From NCBI GenBank assembly GCA_001773295.1, contig MEWG01000001.1:1-11570 (forward strand): a stretch of 11,570 bases of DNA. The letters run 5' to 3'. Position numbers and translations under genes: made by a program. The number at the start of each line of letters is the position of its first letter. Within the stretch, counting starts at the first letter, position 1. Shown here one piece after another: positions 4,634 through 11,570 of this stretch. The stretch comes from a candidate division WWE3 bacterium RIFOXYD1_FULL_39_9 (GTDB lineage: Bacteria; Patescibacteriota; WWE3; UBA101185; UBA10185). The notes beneath the pieces are model-generated. The model saw only the letters and a list, made by a program, of their open reading frames with translations, was not told the origin of the DNA and did not search any database.

Positions 4634-5713
4634 ATGAAACTAATCATAACTGCAGGCGGTCAGGGTACCAAATTCTGGCCATACAGCCGAGAGGCAAAGC
4701 CCAAACAATTTCAACCTATAATCAAAGATAAATCACTTTTTCAATACACTGTTGAAACTCTAGTTAAATCTTTCAATGCAGACGACATCTATGTTTCTAC
4801 TAAAAGAAGATATTTAGGTACAGCTCTGGAACAAGTAAGCGAAATCCCTGTTAAAAATTATATTTTGGAGCCCGACTACAAAAAGAATAGAGGACCTGCC
4901 GAAGGTTTAGTTTTTGTTACAATGTCGATAAATTTTCCTGATGAGCCGTTAATGCTAATTCAAGTTGATTGTATAAGAACGCCCGAAGATGCTTTTCTCA
5001 ACATGATTACCGCTACGGAAAAAGTAGTTAAGCGCGATAAAAAATTTATTACGGGCGGTATCAAAGCTACGTACCCAATACTTGGAGTTGATTACATGCA
5101 GCTTGGAGATGAGATAGTTTCAGATGACGAGATGGAGTTTTATAAAGTAGATAAATTTGTTCCAAGGACTGACGACTTTTATAAGACCAAAAAACTTATT
5201 CAGGACTTTCATATTGTAACGCACTGCAATCACACCTGCTGGTATCCGGACCTACTTCTCAATGATTACAAAAAGTACAATCCCGGTTGGTATAAATCAT
5301 TAATGGAAATAAAGGATGTAATCGGCAAACGTGGTGAGGAAAAATCAATTGATGAAATATACGCTCAAATGGAAAGCGGTCCTACCGAAGATGTAATTTC
5401 CCACTCCATGAATGAAGGTTATGCCATTCTTCTGCCGTTTAAGTGGGTAGACTTTGGCACTTGGGACTCAATGTACGAATATTTTTCAGAAGATAATAAA
5501 GTGTATTCAGAGGGTAAAGTTTTGTCCCTTGATGCCGAGGGTAACCTTGTCAAAATTAAAAACCCTGAAAAATTAGTTGCTGTTGTGGGTGTAAAAAATC
5601 TGGTAGTGGTTGATACAGACGATGCTCTATTGATTATTCCGAGGGATCGCGTGTCAGACGTATCAGGGGTGGTTAAAAAGCTGGATACAGAAGAACTTAG
5701 GGAATTTATCTAA
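4634..5713 (+). CDS. Mannose-1-phosphate guanylyltransferase-like nucleotidyltransferase
   Basis: 359 residues, the size of the single-domain GMP family. The nucleotide-binding signature GGQGTKFWPYSREAKPKQF (8-26) matches the GG-x-GTRLWPLSR...PKQF of ManC. EPDYKKNRGPAEG (79-91) takes the place of the usual E-x-x-x-RNTAPA. VDC with D112 replaces PADH. FKWVDFGTWDSMYEY (269-283) is the conserved sugar-phosphate site, and VAVVGVKNLVVVDTDDALLI forms the C-terminal left-handed beta helix. The enzyme would join mannose-1-phosphate to GTP, giving GDP-mannose for surface glycans. The NRGPAE and VDC variants leave the exact sugar or nucleotide open. The ATG is favoured by a -10 box 5 nt before it. The product could feed glycosyltransferases such as the GT-C protein at 9366-10934 (inference). 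Confidence 0.8.
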   Translation: MKLIITAGGQGTKFWPYSREAKPKQFQPIIKDKSLFQYTVETLVKSFNADDIYVSTKRRYLGTALEQVSEIPVKNYILEPDYKKNRGPAEGLVFVTMSINFPDEPLMLIQVDCIRTPEDAFLNMITATEKVVKRDKKFITGGIKATYPILGVDYMQLGDEIVSDDEMEFYKVDKFVPRTDDFYKTKKLIQDFHIVTHCNHTCWYPDLLLNDYKKYNPGWYKSLMEIKDVIGKRGEEKSIDEIYAQMESGPTEDVISHSMNEGYAILLPFKWVDFGTWDSMYEYFSEDNKVYSEGKVLSLDAEGNLVKIKNPEKLVAVVGVKNLVVVDTDDALLIIPRDRVSDVSGVVKKLDTEELREFI

Positions 5714-5752
5714 TATATACAGTTTTGTACCTACTATTCTGCCAATATAGTG

Positions 5753-5758
5753 TAAAAT
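5753..5758 (+). promoter_or_regulatory. -10 box of tRNA-Ser(GGA)
   Basis: TAAAAT in the context TAGTGTAAAAT lies 16 nt before the mature tRNA 5' end. It is the same string as ahead of the nucleotidyltransferase gene. Confidence 0.45.
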
Positions 5759-5774
5759 AATGTCTGTGTGGCGG

Positions 5775-5864
5775 GGAGGGATGCGAGAGTGGTCTAATCG
5801 GCTCGCCTGGAAAGCGACGCGCTCCGTAAGGGGCACGGGGGTTCGAACCCCCCTCCCTCCGCCA
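5775..5864 (+). tRNA. tRNA-Ser(GGA)
   Basis: Acceptor GGAGGGA (5775-5781) pairs with TCCCTCC (5854-5860), followed by G and an encoded CCA. The T arm GGGGG-TTCGAAC-CCCCC is perfect. The long variable arm GCTCC-GTAA-GGGGC is of class II type. The anticodon loop CTGGAAA gives GGA, which reads UCC and UCU. As in the first tRNA-Ser, pair 27-43 is mismatched (C-C). Confidence 0.95.
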
Positions 5865-5914
5865 TAATTTTGTTGTCTGAGTTTTTTCGTAACTGGATTT
5901 AAGCCTAAATAAGC

Positions 5915-5920
5915 TACAAT
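5915..5920 (+). promoter_or_regulatory. -10 box of the 151-aa membrane protein (leaderless)
   Basis: TACAAT ends exactly 7 nt before the ATG at 5928. No Shine-Dalgarno and no clear -35 are seen. Confidence 0.45.
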
Positions 5921-5927
5921 TAACTAT

Positions 5928-6383
5928 ATGCACGCTTCCCTTATAATACTAGGCTCCGTAAGCTTGATACTGTCTGTTTATTCAATAGAGAGGATTAAAA
6001 GAACGCCCCAGGAGTGTCAATTTATAATCTGGTGGGCATTTCCACTAGGCGCGTTTGTGTGGGAGGATTTGTTAGTTTATGGATTTTTGCACGCTGTTCT
6101 AGCGTTTTTTCCATTGTTTCTGGGAAAGCCGGAATTGTGGCTTACCTTCTTTCTTATATTTTGGGTTGTGCGCAGCGCAGGTGAGACACTTTACCAATTT
6201 TTACAGCAATTTATATTACCTAAACATCACCCCCATTACATCGACCCGTACTTAGGCCCTTTAAGAAAGATATTTGGAAATATTTCTGAACAAAAGTGTT
6301 TTATTCTAATGCAGATATCGATGCAGTCAATTACAGTATTAAGTCTTATAGGTCTGTATTTAATTCACACAGGGAATATTTAA
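5928..6383 (+). CDS. Unknown multi-pass membrane protein
   Basis: 151 residues, not recognised. About four or five hydrophobic segments are visible: roughly 3-20, 32-66 (long enough for a hairpin of two helices), 70-87 and 124-147. Polar residues inside or beside helices stand out: WEDLLVYG (about 45-52) and RSAGETLYQFLQQF (about 82-95). The acidic and aromatic residues may line a functional site. A His-rich loop KHHPHYIDPY follows. The start is supported by a -10 box 7 nt upstream. It lies between tRNA-Ser(GGA) and dnaG on the same strand, but the 79-nt gap to dnaG contains its own promoter, so they need not be co-transcribed. Confidence 0.7.
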   Translation: MHASLIILGSVSLILSVYSIERIKRTPQECQFIIWWAFPLGAFVWEDLLVYGFLHAVLAFFPLFLGKPELWLTFFLIFWVVRSAGETLYQFLQQFILPKHHPHYIDPYLGPLRKIFGNISEQKCFILMQISMQSITVLSLIGLYLIHTGNI

Positions 6384-6426
6384 GATTTTTACACCAGAAC
6401 GATCGAAGTTTCCAATTCTCAGAAGT

Positions 6427-6455
6427 TTGTTTTAACAAGTTTAATATGATATACC
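6427..6455 (+). promoter_or_regulatory. dnaG promoter (leaderless)
   Basis: TTGTTT (6427-6432) and TATACC (6450-6455) are separated by 17 nt. The -10 box ends 7 nt before the ATG at 6463, the same distance as for the ATL, GerMN and membrane-protein genes. The boxes are partial matches to consensus, and an alternative -10 is TATGAT (6445-6450). Confidence 0.4.
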
Positions 6456-6462
6456 AACTCTA

Positions 6463-8226
6463 ATGGACGCAGTATCCGAAATAAAACAGAAGTTAGACAT
6501 AGTAGATGTTGTTAGTAAATACGTTTCGTTAAAGAAGGCGGGCAAAAATTACAAAGGTGTGTGTCCTTTCCATTCAGAAAATACGCCATCGTTTATGGTT
6601 TCTCCCGAATTACAGATGTTTAAGTGCTTTGGTTGCGGTGAATCCGGGGATATGTTTTCGTTTATCCAAAAGATTGAGGGCGTAGAGTTTATGAGTGCTC
6701 TAGAAACTCTGGCAGAAAAAGCCGGAGTTAAAGTGGAAAAGACTGTTTTGGATCCCGACTCGCAACTAAAAAAACAGCTGTTTTATATAAACGATCTAGC
6801 TGTTAAGTTTTATCATCTTTTATTGACGCAGCATGAGATGGGAAAGCCCGGTATGGAGTACTTAAAAAAGAAAAGGGGACTTACCGACGAGACTATTAAA
6901 AAGTTTATGCTTGGGTATGCGCCCGATTCCTCCATTGTTATTACACCATTCTTAATTAAACGAGGATTGAACAAAGATGATCTTGTTGCAGCGGGAGTTA
7001 GTACTAAAAAAAGCGCCTATGATTACATAGATAAATTTAGAGGACGCGTACTCTTTCCGTTAATTGGCATAGACGGACGTACTCTGGGATTTACGGGCAG
7101 AACCATTTTTGACAGAGATCCTAAGTATTTAAACACAAATGAAACATTAATTTTCAAAAAAAGCAGCTTTTTGTATGGTTTAGATAAGGCTAAGCTGGCA
7201 ATTAAAAAAGAGGGTGCTGTATTTGTAGAGGGACAAATGGACGTCATAAGTGCGCATCAGGCAGGGATAGAAAATGTTATAGCTTCTTCCGGCACCTCTT
7301 TAACAACCGAACAACTTAAGGTTTTAAGCCGATATACAAAAGATATTACTTTTTGCTTTGATTCTGATACCGCCGGAATCGCCGCCGTATTTAGAGCCGT
7401 GGAATTGGCAGAAAACATGGATTTTAATGTCAGAGCAGCAGTAATTCCGGAAGGATTTAAGGATATAGACGAGGTAATCAGGAAAGGAGTGTCTGTTGCA
7501 CGTGAGATGCTGGAGAAATCAATACCTGCGTATGATTTTATACTTCTGTCCGTCATTAAGAGGTATAATAAGACTTCTCCTGAAGGGAAAAAGAAAATAA
7601 TGGACGAGCTAGTGCCGTGGTTTTCAAAAATAAACAACAAAGTGTTGATAGATCATTACTCAAAAGAGATTGCAAAAGAACTGGATTTGTCCACCGAGAC
7701 AGTTATTTCCATGCTGGCCCATCCGGATACGTATCAGGATCAGTCGGTGCCGGATGTCCAAGATTCTGTGTTTATGTCGAAACAATCGCTGGAATCGTAT
7801 ATAATATCTCTACTGCTTAAGGCAGATCTTGACACCTTCAAGGAATATGCGTATAAGCTTAAGCCTGAGGACTTTAAAAACGAGACACTAAAGGCTATAT
7901 TTACAGCCATTTTACAACACAGAAAAGTGTCCAAGGACTTTGTTCCTGGTCAGTTCTCAGAGAGCCTAGAAGCCAGTCAAAAAGAGGTTTTTTCCGATTT
8001 ATACATGTGGGACCATTCCGAATTGTTGAATGATCAGCCATATTTTGTCAGAGAGCTGAGTGCTATGATAAATAGAGTTAGAAAAGCCGGCATTGCCCGA
8101 GAGATGGTTTATCTTACCGAGCAGATAAAGCTGGCAGAAAAGGAAAAAGCTGACAAACAGCTGGCGAAGTTGACCAAAGAGTTCGAAAAATTAAAAGACG
8201 AAAGAGCCTTGTTAGAGAAAGCTTAA
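6463..8226 (+). CDS. dnaG: DNA primase DnaG
   Basis: 587 residues, normal length. The N-terminal CHC2 zinc ribbon has C34, H37, C55 and C58 (CPFHSENTPSF, KCFGCGESGD). The catalytic core follows with YLKKRGL and FRGRVLFPLIGIDGRTLGFTGR. The TOPRIM domain has FVEGQMDVISAHQAG (E256) and FCFDSDTAG (D300, D302), the metal-binding residues. The C-terminal about 150 residues match the DnaB-helicase-binding region. DnaG makes the RNA primers for lagging-strand synthesis. It is followed after 26 nt by rpoD on the same strand, the dnaG-rpoD part of the macromolecular synthesis operon; rpsU, usual in E. coli, is absent and replaced upstream by the unknown membrane protein. Its own leaderless promoter is likely. 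Confidence 0.98.
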   Translation: MDAVSEIKQKLDIVDVVSKYVSLKKAGKNYKGVCPFHSENTPSFMVSPELQMFKCFGCGESGDMFSFIQKIEGVEFMSALETLAEKAGVKVEKTVLDPDSQLKKQLFYINDLAVKFYHLLLTQHEMGKPGMEYLKKKRGLTDETIKKFMLGYAPDSSIVITPFLIKRGLNKDDLVAAGVSTKKSAYDYIDKFRGRVLFPLIGIDGRTLGFTGRTIFDRDPKYLNTNETLIFKKSSFLYGLDKAKLAIKKEGAVFVEGQMDVISAHQAGIENVIASSGTSLTTEQLKVLSRYTKDITFCFDSDTAGIAAVFRAVELAENMDFNVRAAVIPEGFKDIDEVIRKGVSVAREMLEKSIPAYDFILLSVIKRYNKTSPEGKKKIMDELVPWFSKINNKVLIDHYSKEIAKELDLSTETVISMLAHPDTYQDQSVPDVQDSVFMSKQSLESYIISLLLKADLDTFKEYAYKLKPEDFKNETLKAIFTAILQHRKVSKDFVPGQFSESLEASQKEVFSDLYMWDHSELLNDQPYFVRELSAMINRVRKAGIAREMVYLTEQIKLAEKEKADKQLAKLTKEFEKLKDERALLEKA

Positions 8227-8252
8227 CGTATCAATTTACCAAATAAACATAA

Positions 8253-9371
8253 ATGCCTAGAACAGCTAAAAAAAGCAAAGAAACCCCGACAACTAAAAAT
8301 ATCGAAATAAACGAAGCAAGCATAAACAAGCTTGTATCTAAAGGTAAAAAAGCAGGTTATCTCACCATAGATAACATTTTGGAATTATTTCCCAATGCTG
8401 AAGAAAACCTGGAATTATTGGATTTCCTTTACGAGAAATTACTAGAAGCAGGCGTAGACGTCTTCGATGTAGCTTCCGAAAAAGCGGCCGAAAAGCTCGC
8501 AGAGATGGAAGAAATTGATTTATCTAAGATCAAATTGGATAAGACGCTATCTGCAGATCCCGTAAGAATGTATTTGAGAGAGATTGGTAAGTACGACTTA
8601 TTGATTGCTGAAGAGGAAGTGTCTTTGGCAAAACGTGCAGAAAAGGGCGACGAAAAGGCCGCTGAAATGTTAGCTAGAGCCAACCTAAGACTAGTAGTGT
8701 CCATCGCCAAGCGTTATATGGGACGTGGGCTGCAGTTTTTGGATTTAATCCAAGAAGGTAACATCGGTCTTATGCGCGCAGTTGAAAAGTTTGATTGGCG
8801 TAGAGGATTCAAGTTCTCAACATACGCTACATGGTGGATTCGCCAAGCCATAACCCGTGCTATTGCGGATCAGGCCAAGACAATTCGTATTCCGGTTCAC
8901 ATGGTAGAAACCATAAACAAATATAAGAAAATAGAGCGCGATCTTGAGCAAAAACTTGAAAGAACACCACTTCCGGAAGAAGTAGCAAAGGTAATGGAGA
9001 TCGAGCCTGAGAAAGCTTATGAAATAGTTAAAATCTCGCAGGAAACCACTTCGCTTGAGACACCTGTTGGAAAAGAAGAAGATACAAGATTAAAAGAGTT
9101 TATTGAGGACGAATCTACACTTTCTCCTTTTGAGGCAGCCAGCAGAGAGCTTCTTAAAGATCACATAGAAGATGTCTTAGATACTCTTAATCCCAGAGAG
9201 CGCAAAGTACTCGAGCTTAGATTTGGCTTAAAGGACGGTAGAACCAGAACTTTGGAAGAGGTAGGAAAAGAGTTCGGAGTAACCAGAGAACGTATCCGAC
9301 AGATTGAAGCAAAGGCTCTGCGAAAACTCAGACATCCTTCCAGAAGTAAACGTCTTCGAGATTATTTATAA
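8253..9371 (+). CDS. rpoD: Primary RNA polymerase sigma factor (sigma-70 / SigA)
   Basis: 372 residues, about the size of SigA of Firmicutes. Region 1.1 is at about 15-65, region 1.2 starts at DPVRMYLREIG (102), and region 2 at about 143-210 includes RLVVSIAKRY, GLQFLDLIQEGNIGLMRAV and KFSTYATWWIRQAITRAI (-10 recognition). Region 3 follows, and region 4 at about 310-372 ends with VTRERIRQIEAKALRKLR (-35 recognition). Being the housekeeping sigma factor, it should recognise the TTGACA/TATAAT-type promoters noted in the window. It starts 26 nt after dnaG with no Shine-Dalgarno and no -10 box at the leaderless distance, so it is probably transcribed with dnaG. Its stop overlaps the stop of the opposite-strand gene by 6 nt. 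Confidence 0.98.
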   Translation: MPRTAKKSKETPTTKNIEINEASINKLVSKGKKAGYLTIDNILELFPNAEENLELLDFLYEKLLEAGVDVFDVASEKAAEKLAEMEEIDLSKIKLDKTLSADPVRMYLREIGKYDLLIAEEEVSLAKRAEKGDEKAAEMLARANLRLVVSIAKRYMGRGLQFLDLIQEGNIGLMRAVEKFDWRRGFKFSTYATWWIRQAITRAIADQAKTIRIPVHMVETINKYKKIERDLEQKLERTPLPEEVAKVMEIEPEKAYEIVKISQETTSLETPVGKEEDTRLKEFIEDESTLSPFEAASRELLKDHIEDVLDTLNPRERKVLELRFGLKDGRTRTLEEVGKEFGVTRERIRQIEAKALRKLRHPSRSKRLRDYL

Positions 9372-10934
9372 GTTCTTATAGATGTACACGTCAGACAGCG
9401 GAATTAGATTCGGCTTGTTGAGTGTAAAATCCTTGATCAATTCAAACTTTGTGGGGTCCATCAGGACCTCCTCGAATGCTGCCCATTTTTTGTAATAAAA
9501 GGGATATTTAGTCTTTACCTCTTCTCTTTTGTAGTTTTCCATAGGTCTTGATGAGATGATAACGTAGTCGTACAGTTCAGGATTTTCAGGAGTAAAGAAC
9601 TGCGCATTTTCTGAAGCATAAACCTTGAATTTTATAACAGTAGCAAAAGGTAGTTTGTTAAGCGGATCCAAGCCTTCTTCAGTATAGGCAAGTTTTGTTG
9701 AAAGTTCCGGCAGATTTGCTTTTGCCCAGAGGTAAGCTTCTGACTTAGGTGTATCCCTTCTAAACTGAGATAACAAAGTTCCCGTAAAGAAAACATAATA
9801 TAATAGCGTTGCTACAAGCACGAGCAAAAGTATAGGTTTAAATTTTGACCGAGTTAGCGCAAATATCTGGTCAATCGTGTAAGCTGCGTAAACAAGGATA
9901 ATCGGAAGAACAGGAAGCACCCATCTATCTACTCTTCTTGATTGTAAAGTAAAGAATAGTAAATAAGTTGCAACATAACTTAGTAGAAACATGTCGAGTT
10001 TTTTCTCACCAGAGAATTTGCTTGATCGCCACATCCCGTAAAGAGAAATCATAAAAACAAAGGGTGTTGCAATGTATGCCAAGGCAGCTACATATTTGGT
10101 GTAAGAAAGATCGACCGAGTCAAAAACCATTCCCGCTTCTTTGGTTGCCAGCGACAGTACTCTTGTAATGAAATCTCCGGAGAAGATTATTGAAAAGGGA
10201 TTAGTTATTGCGAATGTTCCGAGAATAATAAAACAGTACGCGAGAAAGCCCTTCAAGTCTTTTCTATCAGCAATTAGCCATAAATGGAAGGGCAGTGTCA
10301 TTAAGGCCGTGACTTTTGTTCCTACCGCTAGACCAAAAAATACTGCACTTAAGATTAAATACTTTGATCCGGTAGTTTTGTGATACTGAAGTAAAAAACC
10401 AATCGAAAGACAAATCAGCAGCGTAATAAAAATATCCGCATTCACATAATGTGCGTGTGCTATTAGTTTCCAATTAAGTGCGGCAAGAAGAACTGCAATG
10501 AAAAGCCCACGATTTTCTGAAAACTTTATTCCCCGGGCGGTTGAAAACCGCACTTTATAGATATATCCGGTAGCCACAACAACTAATAGTGAGATGAAAG
10601 CCGTAATTACACGTTGGAAGATAAAGAGAGATGTTTTATCAAACGGTAGATTGAATAAATTGTTGATCTTACTAAAACCCATCACTAAAACCGTTAGTAG
10701 ATAGGTTGGGAATGTACCGTAAACATACGAGATGGGAATTAGCTTGTAATAATCATTGTTTCTGACGATGTCTTTAATTTCGTAGGTATATTTTATTGCC
10801 AACTCTGAAAATTCTGGCTCATCGGCATAAAAACTGTGAGGTAACCCGAATTCTATGTGGTAAAGTCTTAAACCTAGTCCCAGTAAAAGTAAGGACAGGA
10901 AAAGCAGAATATTTTTTCTTTTAGAATTTATCAT
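9366..10934 (-). CDS. GT-C membrane glycosyltransferase (PMT/GT39-like)
   Basis: 522 residues with about ten or more hydrophobic helices, beginning at 9-22. The first external loop holds HSFYADEPEFSELA with D38-E39, the catalytic acidic motif of GT-C enzymes such as protein mannosyltransferases (GT39) and ArnT. HAHYVNADIFITLL and LAVGTKVTALMTLPFHLW match the family's inner helices, and QSRRVDRWVLPVLPIILVYAAY matches the later conserved helix. The last 120 residues form a soluble domain. These enzymes move a sugar from a polyprenyl-phosphate donor to lipid or protein outside the membrane. The acceptor here is unknown. Start ATG at 10932-10934 has a weak GAAGG Shine-Dalgarno about 7 nt upstream. 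It converges on rpoD and is divergent from umuD. Confidence 0.8.
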   Translation of the reverse strand: MINSKRKNILLFLSLLLLGLGLRLYHIEFGLPHSFYADEPEFSELAIKYTYEIKDIVRNNDYYKLIPISYVYGTFPTYLLTVLVMGFSKINNLFNLPFDKTSLFIFQRVITAFISLLVVVATGYIYKVRFSTARGIKFSENRGLFIAVLLAALNWKLIAHAHYVNADIFITLLICLSIGFLLQYHKTTGSKYLILSAVFFGLAVGTKVTALMTLPFHLWLIADRKDLKGFLAYCFIILGTFAITNPFSIIFSGDFITRVLSLATKEAGMVFDSVDLSYTKYVAALAYIATPFVFMISLYGMWRSSKFSGEKKLDMFLLSYVATYLLFFTLQSRRVDRWVLPVLPIILVYAAYTIDQIFALTRSKFKPILLLVLVATLLYYVFFTGTLLSQFRRDTPKSEAYLWAKANLPELSTKLAYTEEGLDPLNKLPFATVIKFKVYASENAQFFTPENPELYDYVIISSRPMENYKREEVKTKYPFYYKKWAAFEEVLMDPTKFELIKDFTLNKPNLIPLSDVYIYKNL

Positions 10935-10983
10935 TTTACGCCTTCTTATTAACTGTTATTAGGATACAATAGCGGTACCGGTT

Positions 10984-10997
10984 AGAACAAATATTCT
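10984..10997. promoter_or_regulatory. Candidate operator (SOS-box-like inverted repeat) at umuDC
   Basis: AGAA-N6-TTCT (AGAACAAATATTCT) is an interrupted palindrome that touches the -35 box of umuD, where a LexA-type repressor would block transcription. It contains GAAC, as in the Gram-positive LexA site, but lacks the full GAAC-N4-GTTC. It is a guess based on position and symmetry. Confidence 0.3.
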
Positions 10998-11025
10998 TGA
11001 CTTTCGTGTTTCATTCGGGTATTAC
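10997..11025 (+). promoter_or_regulatory. umuD promoter (leaderless)
   Basis: TTGACT (10997-11002) and TATTAC (11020-11025) are separated by exactly 17 nt. The -10 box ends 6 nt before the ATG at 11032, so transcription would begin at the start codon. This supports 11032 over the in-frame ATG at 11044. Confidence 0.5.
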
Positions 11026-11031
11026 ATAAGT

Positions 11032-11448
11032 ATGTTTTCATTTATGTCTTCCGAATCAACAGCCAAGGGTTTTCCTAGTCCTGCGCAGGATTACAAGGAA
11101 AAGCTCTTGGATCTCAACACACTTTTAGTAAAAAATCCTCCGGCCACGTTCTTTTTAAGATGCAAGGGAAATGCAATGACTCGTGCCGGTCTTTTTAATA
11201 ACGATATTCTTGTGGTAGATAAGTCAGTGAAACCCAAAACAGGGCATATTGTTGTGGCATTTCTTGACGGTGAGTTTGTAGTTAGACGTCTTCATCTAAG
11301 AAACAACGGAGCCTATCTCTCATCGGAGAGTTTCTCGTCTGCGGGCGCAGATTCTGCGGAAGAAATCTTTGGTGATTTGCAGGACTTTCGTATTTGGGGG
11401 GTTGTAACAAATATAATTCACGATCCAAACACCAATCATGCCGACTAA
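11032..11448 (+). CDS. umuD: UmuD-like protein with both protease residues replaced
   Basis: 138 residues, almost the length of E. coli UmuD (139), and alignable by eye along its length: GFPSPAQDYKEKLLDLNTLL corresponds to GFPSPAADYVEQRIDLNQLL. The S24 peptidase dyad is lost. The nucleophile motif GDSM (S60 in E. coli) is GNAM, so A48 replaces serine. The catalytic lysine (K97) motif TVKKL is VVRRL, so R85 replaces it. The 37-residue spacing between them is kept. The C-G self-cleavage site is K12-G13. It should not self-cleave. It may act directly as the UmuD'-like partner of UmuC in translesion synthesis. It overlaps umuC by 11 nt, as in an operon. Confidence 0.85.
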   Translation: MFSFMSSESTAKGFPSPAQDYKEKLLDLNTLLVKNPPATFFLRCKGNAMTRAGLFNNDILVVDKSVKPKTGHIVVAFLDGEFVVRRLHLRNNGAYLSSESFSSAGADSAEEIFGDLQDFRIWGVVTNIIHDPNTNHAD

Positions 11449-11570
11449 ACCGGAAAACAATGAGGAGCGTTCGCCGGTACCGCGCAAGATATTTATGCTC
11501 GCGGACTGCAACAATTTCTATGTGTCGTGCGAAAGAGTGTTTAATCCTTTACTGGAAGGAAGGCCTGTGG
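11438..11570 (+). CDS. umuC: UmuC-type Y-family DNA polymerase, 3' end outside window
   Basis: The first 44 codons are visible. KIFMLADCNNFYVSCERVFNP matches the first catalytic motif of UmuC (MFALCDVNAFYASCETVF), with D23 equal to the metal-binding D6 of E. coli. The ATG at 11438 overlaps the end of umuD by 11 nt in another frame. The extension of about 19 residues before the conserved motif is longer than in E. coli, so the in-frame ATG at 11495 is an alternative start. It would be the catalytic subunit of an error-prone translesion polymerase, with the UmuD-like protein as partner. The rest of the gene runs off the window. Confidence 0.85.
   Translation, partial: MPTKPENNEERSPVPRKIFMLADCNNFYVSCERVFNPLLEGRPV

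Noticed and set aside
4085..5864. Near-identical 28-nt direct repeats (4085-4112 and 5837-5864) flanking about 1.7 kb, like attL/attR of an island.
   Set aside because: They are the T arm, acceptor and CCA ends of two complete serine tRNAs with different anticodons. No integrase is present and the genes between them include a normal nucleotidyltransferase.
5706..5933. Minus-strand ORF of 75 codons over tRNA-Ser(GGA).
   Set aside because: It is another false translation of a tRNA (EGGSNPRAPYG-type string) and has no start signals.
10971..11482. CGGTACCG occurs twice, in the umuD upstream region and at the start of umuC.
   Set aside because: An 8-base palindrome twice in 0.5 kb is weak evidence, and the second copy is within coding sequence; no spacing or promoter relation was found.
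1..11570. CRISPR arrays, insertion sequences, rRNA genes or self-splicing introns.
   Set aside because: No regularly spaced repeats, transposase or integrase motifs, rRNA sequence or interrupted genes were seen on either strand.

Overview
The window looks like a piece of a small, AT-rich bacterial genome, most likely Candidate Phyla Radiation (Patescibacteria). That assignment is an inference. It rests on very short intergenic spaces, dnaG next to rpoD without rpsU, a membrane-anchored GerMN-domain protein, and mostly leaderless-looking start sites. TGA is used as a normal stop (for example at 906-908 and 1684-1686), so the UGA-recoded CPR lineages are unlikely.

Layout. 1-908: 3' part of an ATP-grasp ligase of the graspetide-maturase (MvdC/MvdD) type. 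964-1686: an erythromycin-esterase/ChaN-like protein. 1688-2566 (-): an Erm-type rRNA adenine dimethyltransferase, tail-to-tail with it. 2571-2927: a long leader region. On the minus strand it holds a strong promoter, a 36-residue small ORF with its own Shine-Dalgarno, a long hairpin, and a hairpin that can hide the Erm ribosome-binding site. 2928-3308 (-): an alkyltransferase-like DNA-repair protein. 3347-3964 (+): a GerMN protein, divergent from it. 4022-4112: tRNA-Ser(CGA). 4225-4509: a stand-alone unknown 94-aa protein. 4634-5713: a mannose-1-phosphate guanylyltransferase-like enzyme. 5775-5864: tRNA-Ser(GGA). 5928-6383: an unknown membrane protein. 6463-8226 and 8253-9371: dnaG and rpoD. 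9366-10934 (-): a GT-C membrane glycosyltransferase. 11032-11448 and 11438-end: umuD-like and umuC.

Functional themes. (1) Drug or peptide chemistry and resistance: the graspetide-type ligase, the esterase-like protein and the Erm methyltransferase. The Erm gene appears to have a leader-peptide attenuator like those of known inducible erm genes. (2) Core replication and transcription: primase and the main sigma factor. (3) DNA damage: the alkyltransferase-like protein and umuDC. In the UmuD-like protein both catalytic residues are replaced. (4) Cell surface: a GDP-mannose-type nucleotidyltransferase and a lipid-sugar-dependent glycosyltransferase.

Two gene-start styles coexist. Core genes have a -10 box 5-7 nt before the start codon and so should make leaderless mRNAs. 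The small ORF, erm and the 94-aa gene have clear Shine-Dalgarno sites. The strongest candidates for something undescribed are the putative erm leader-peptide system and the protease-dead UmuD.
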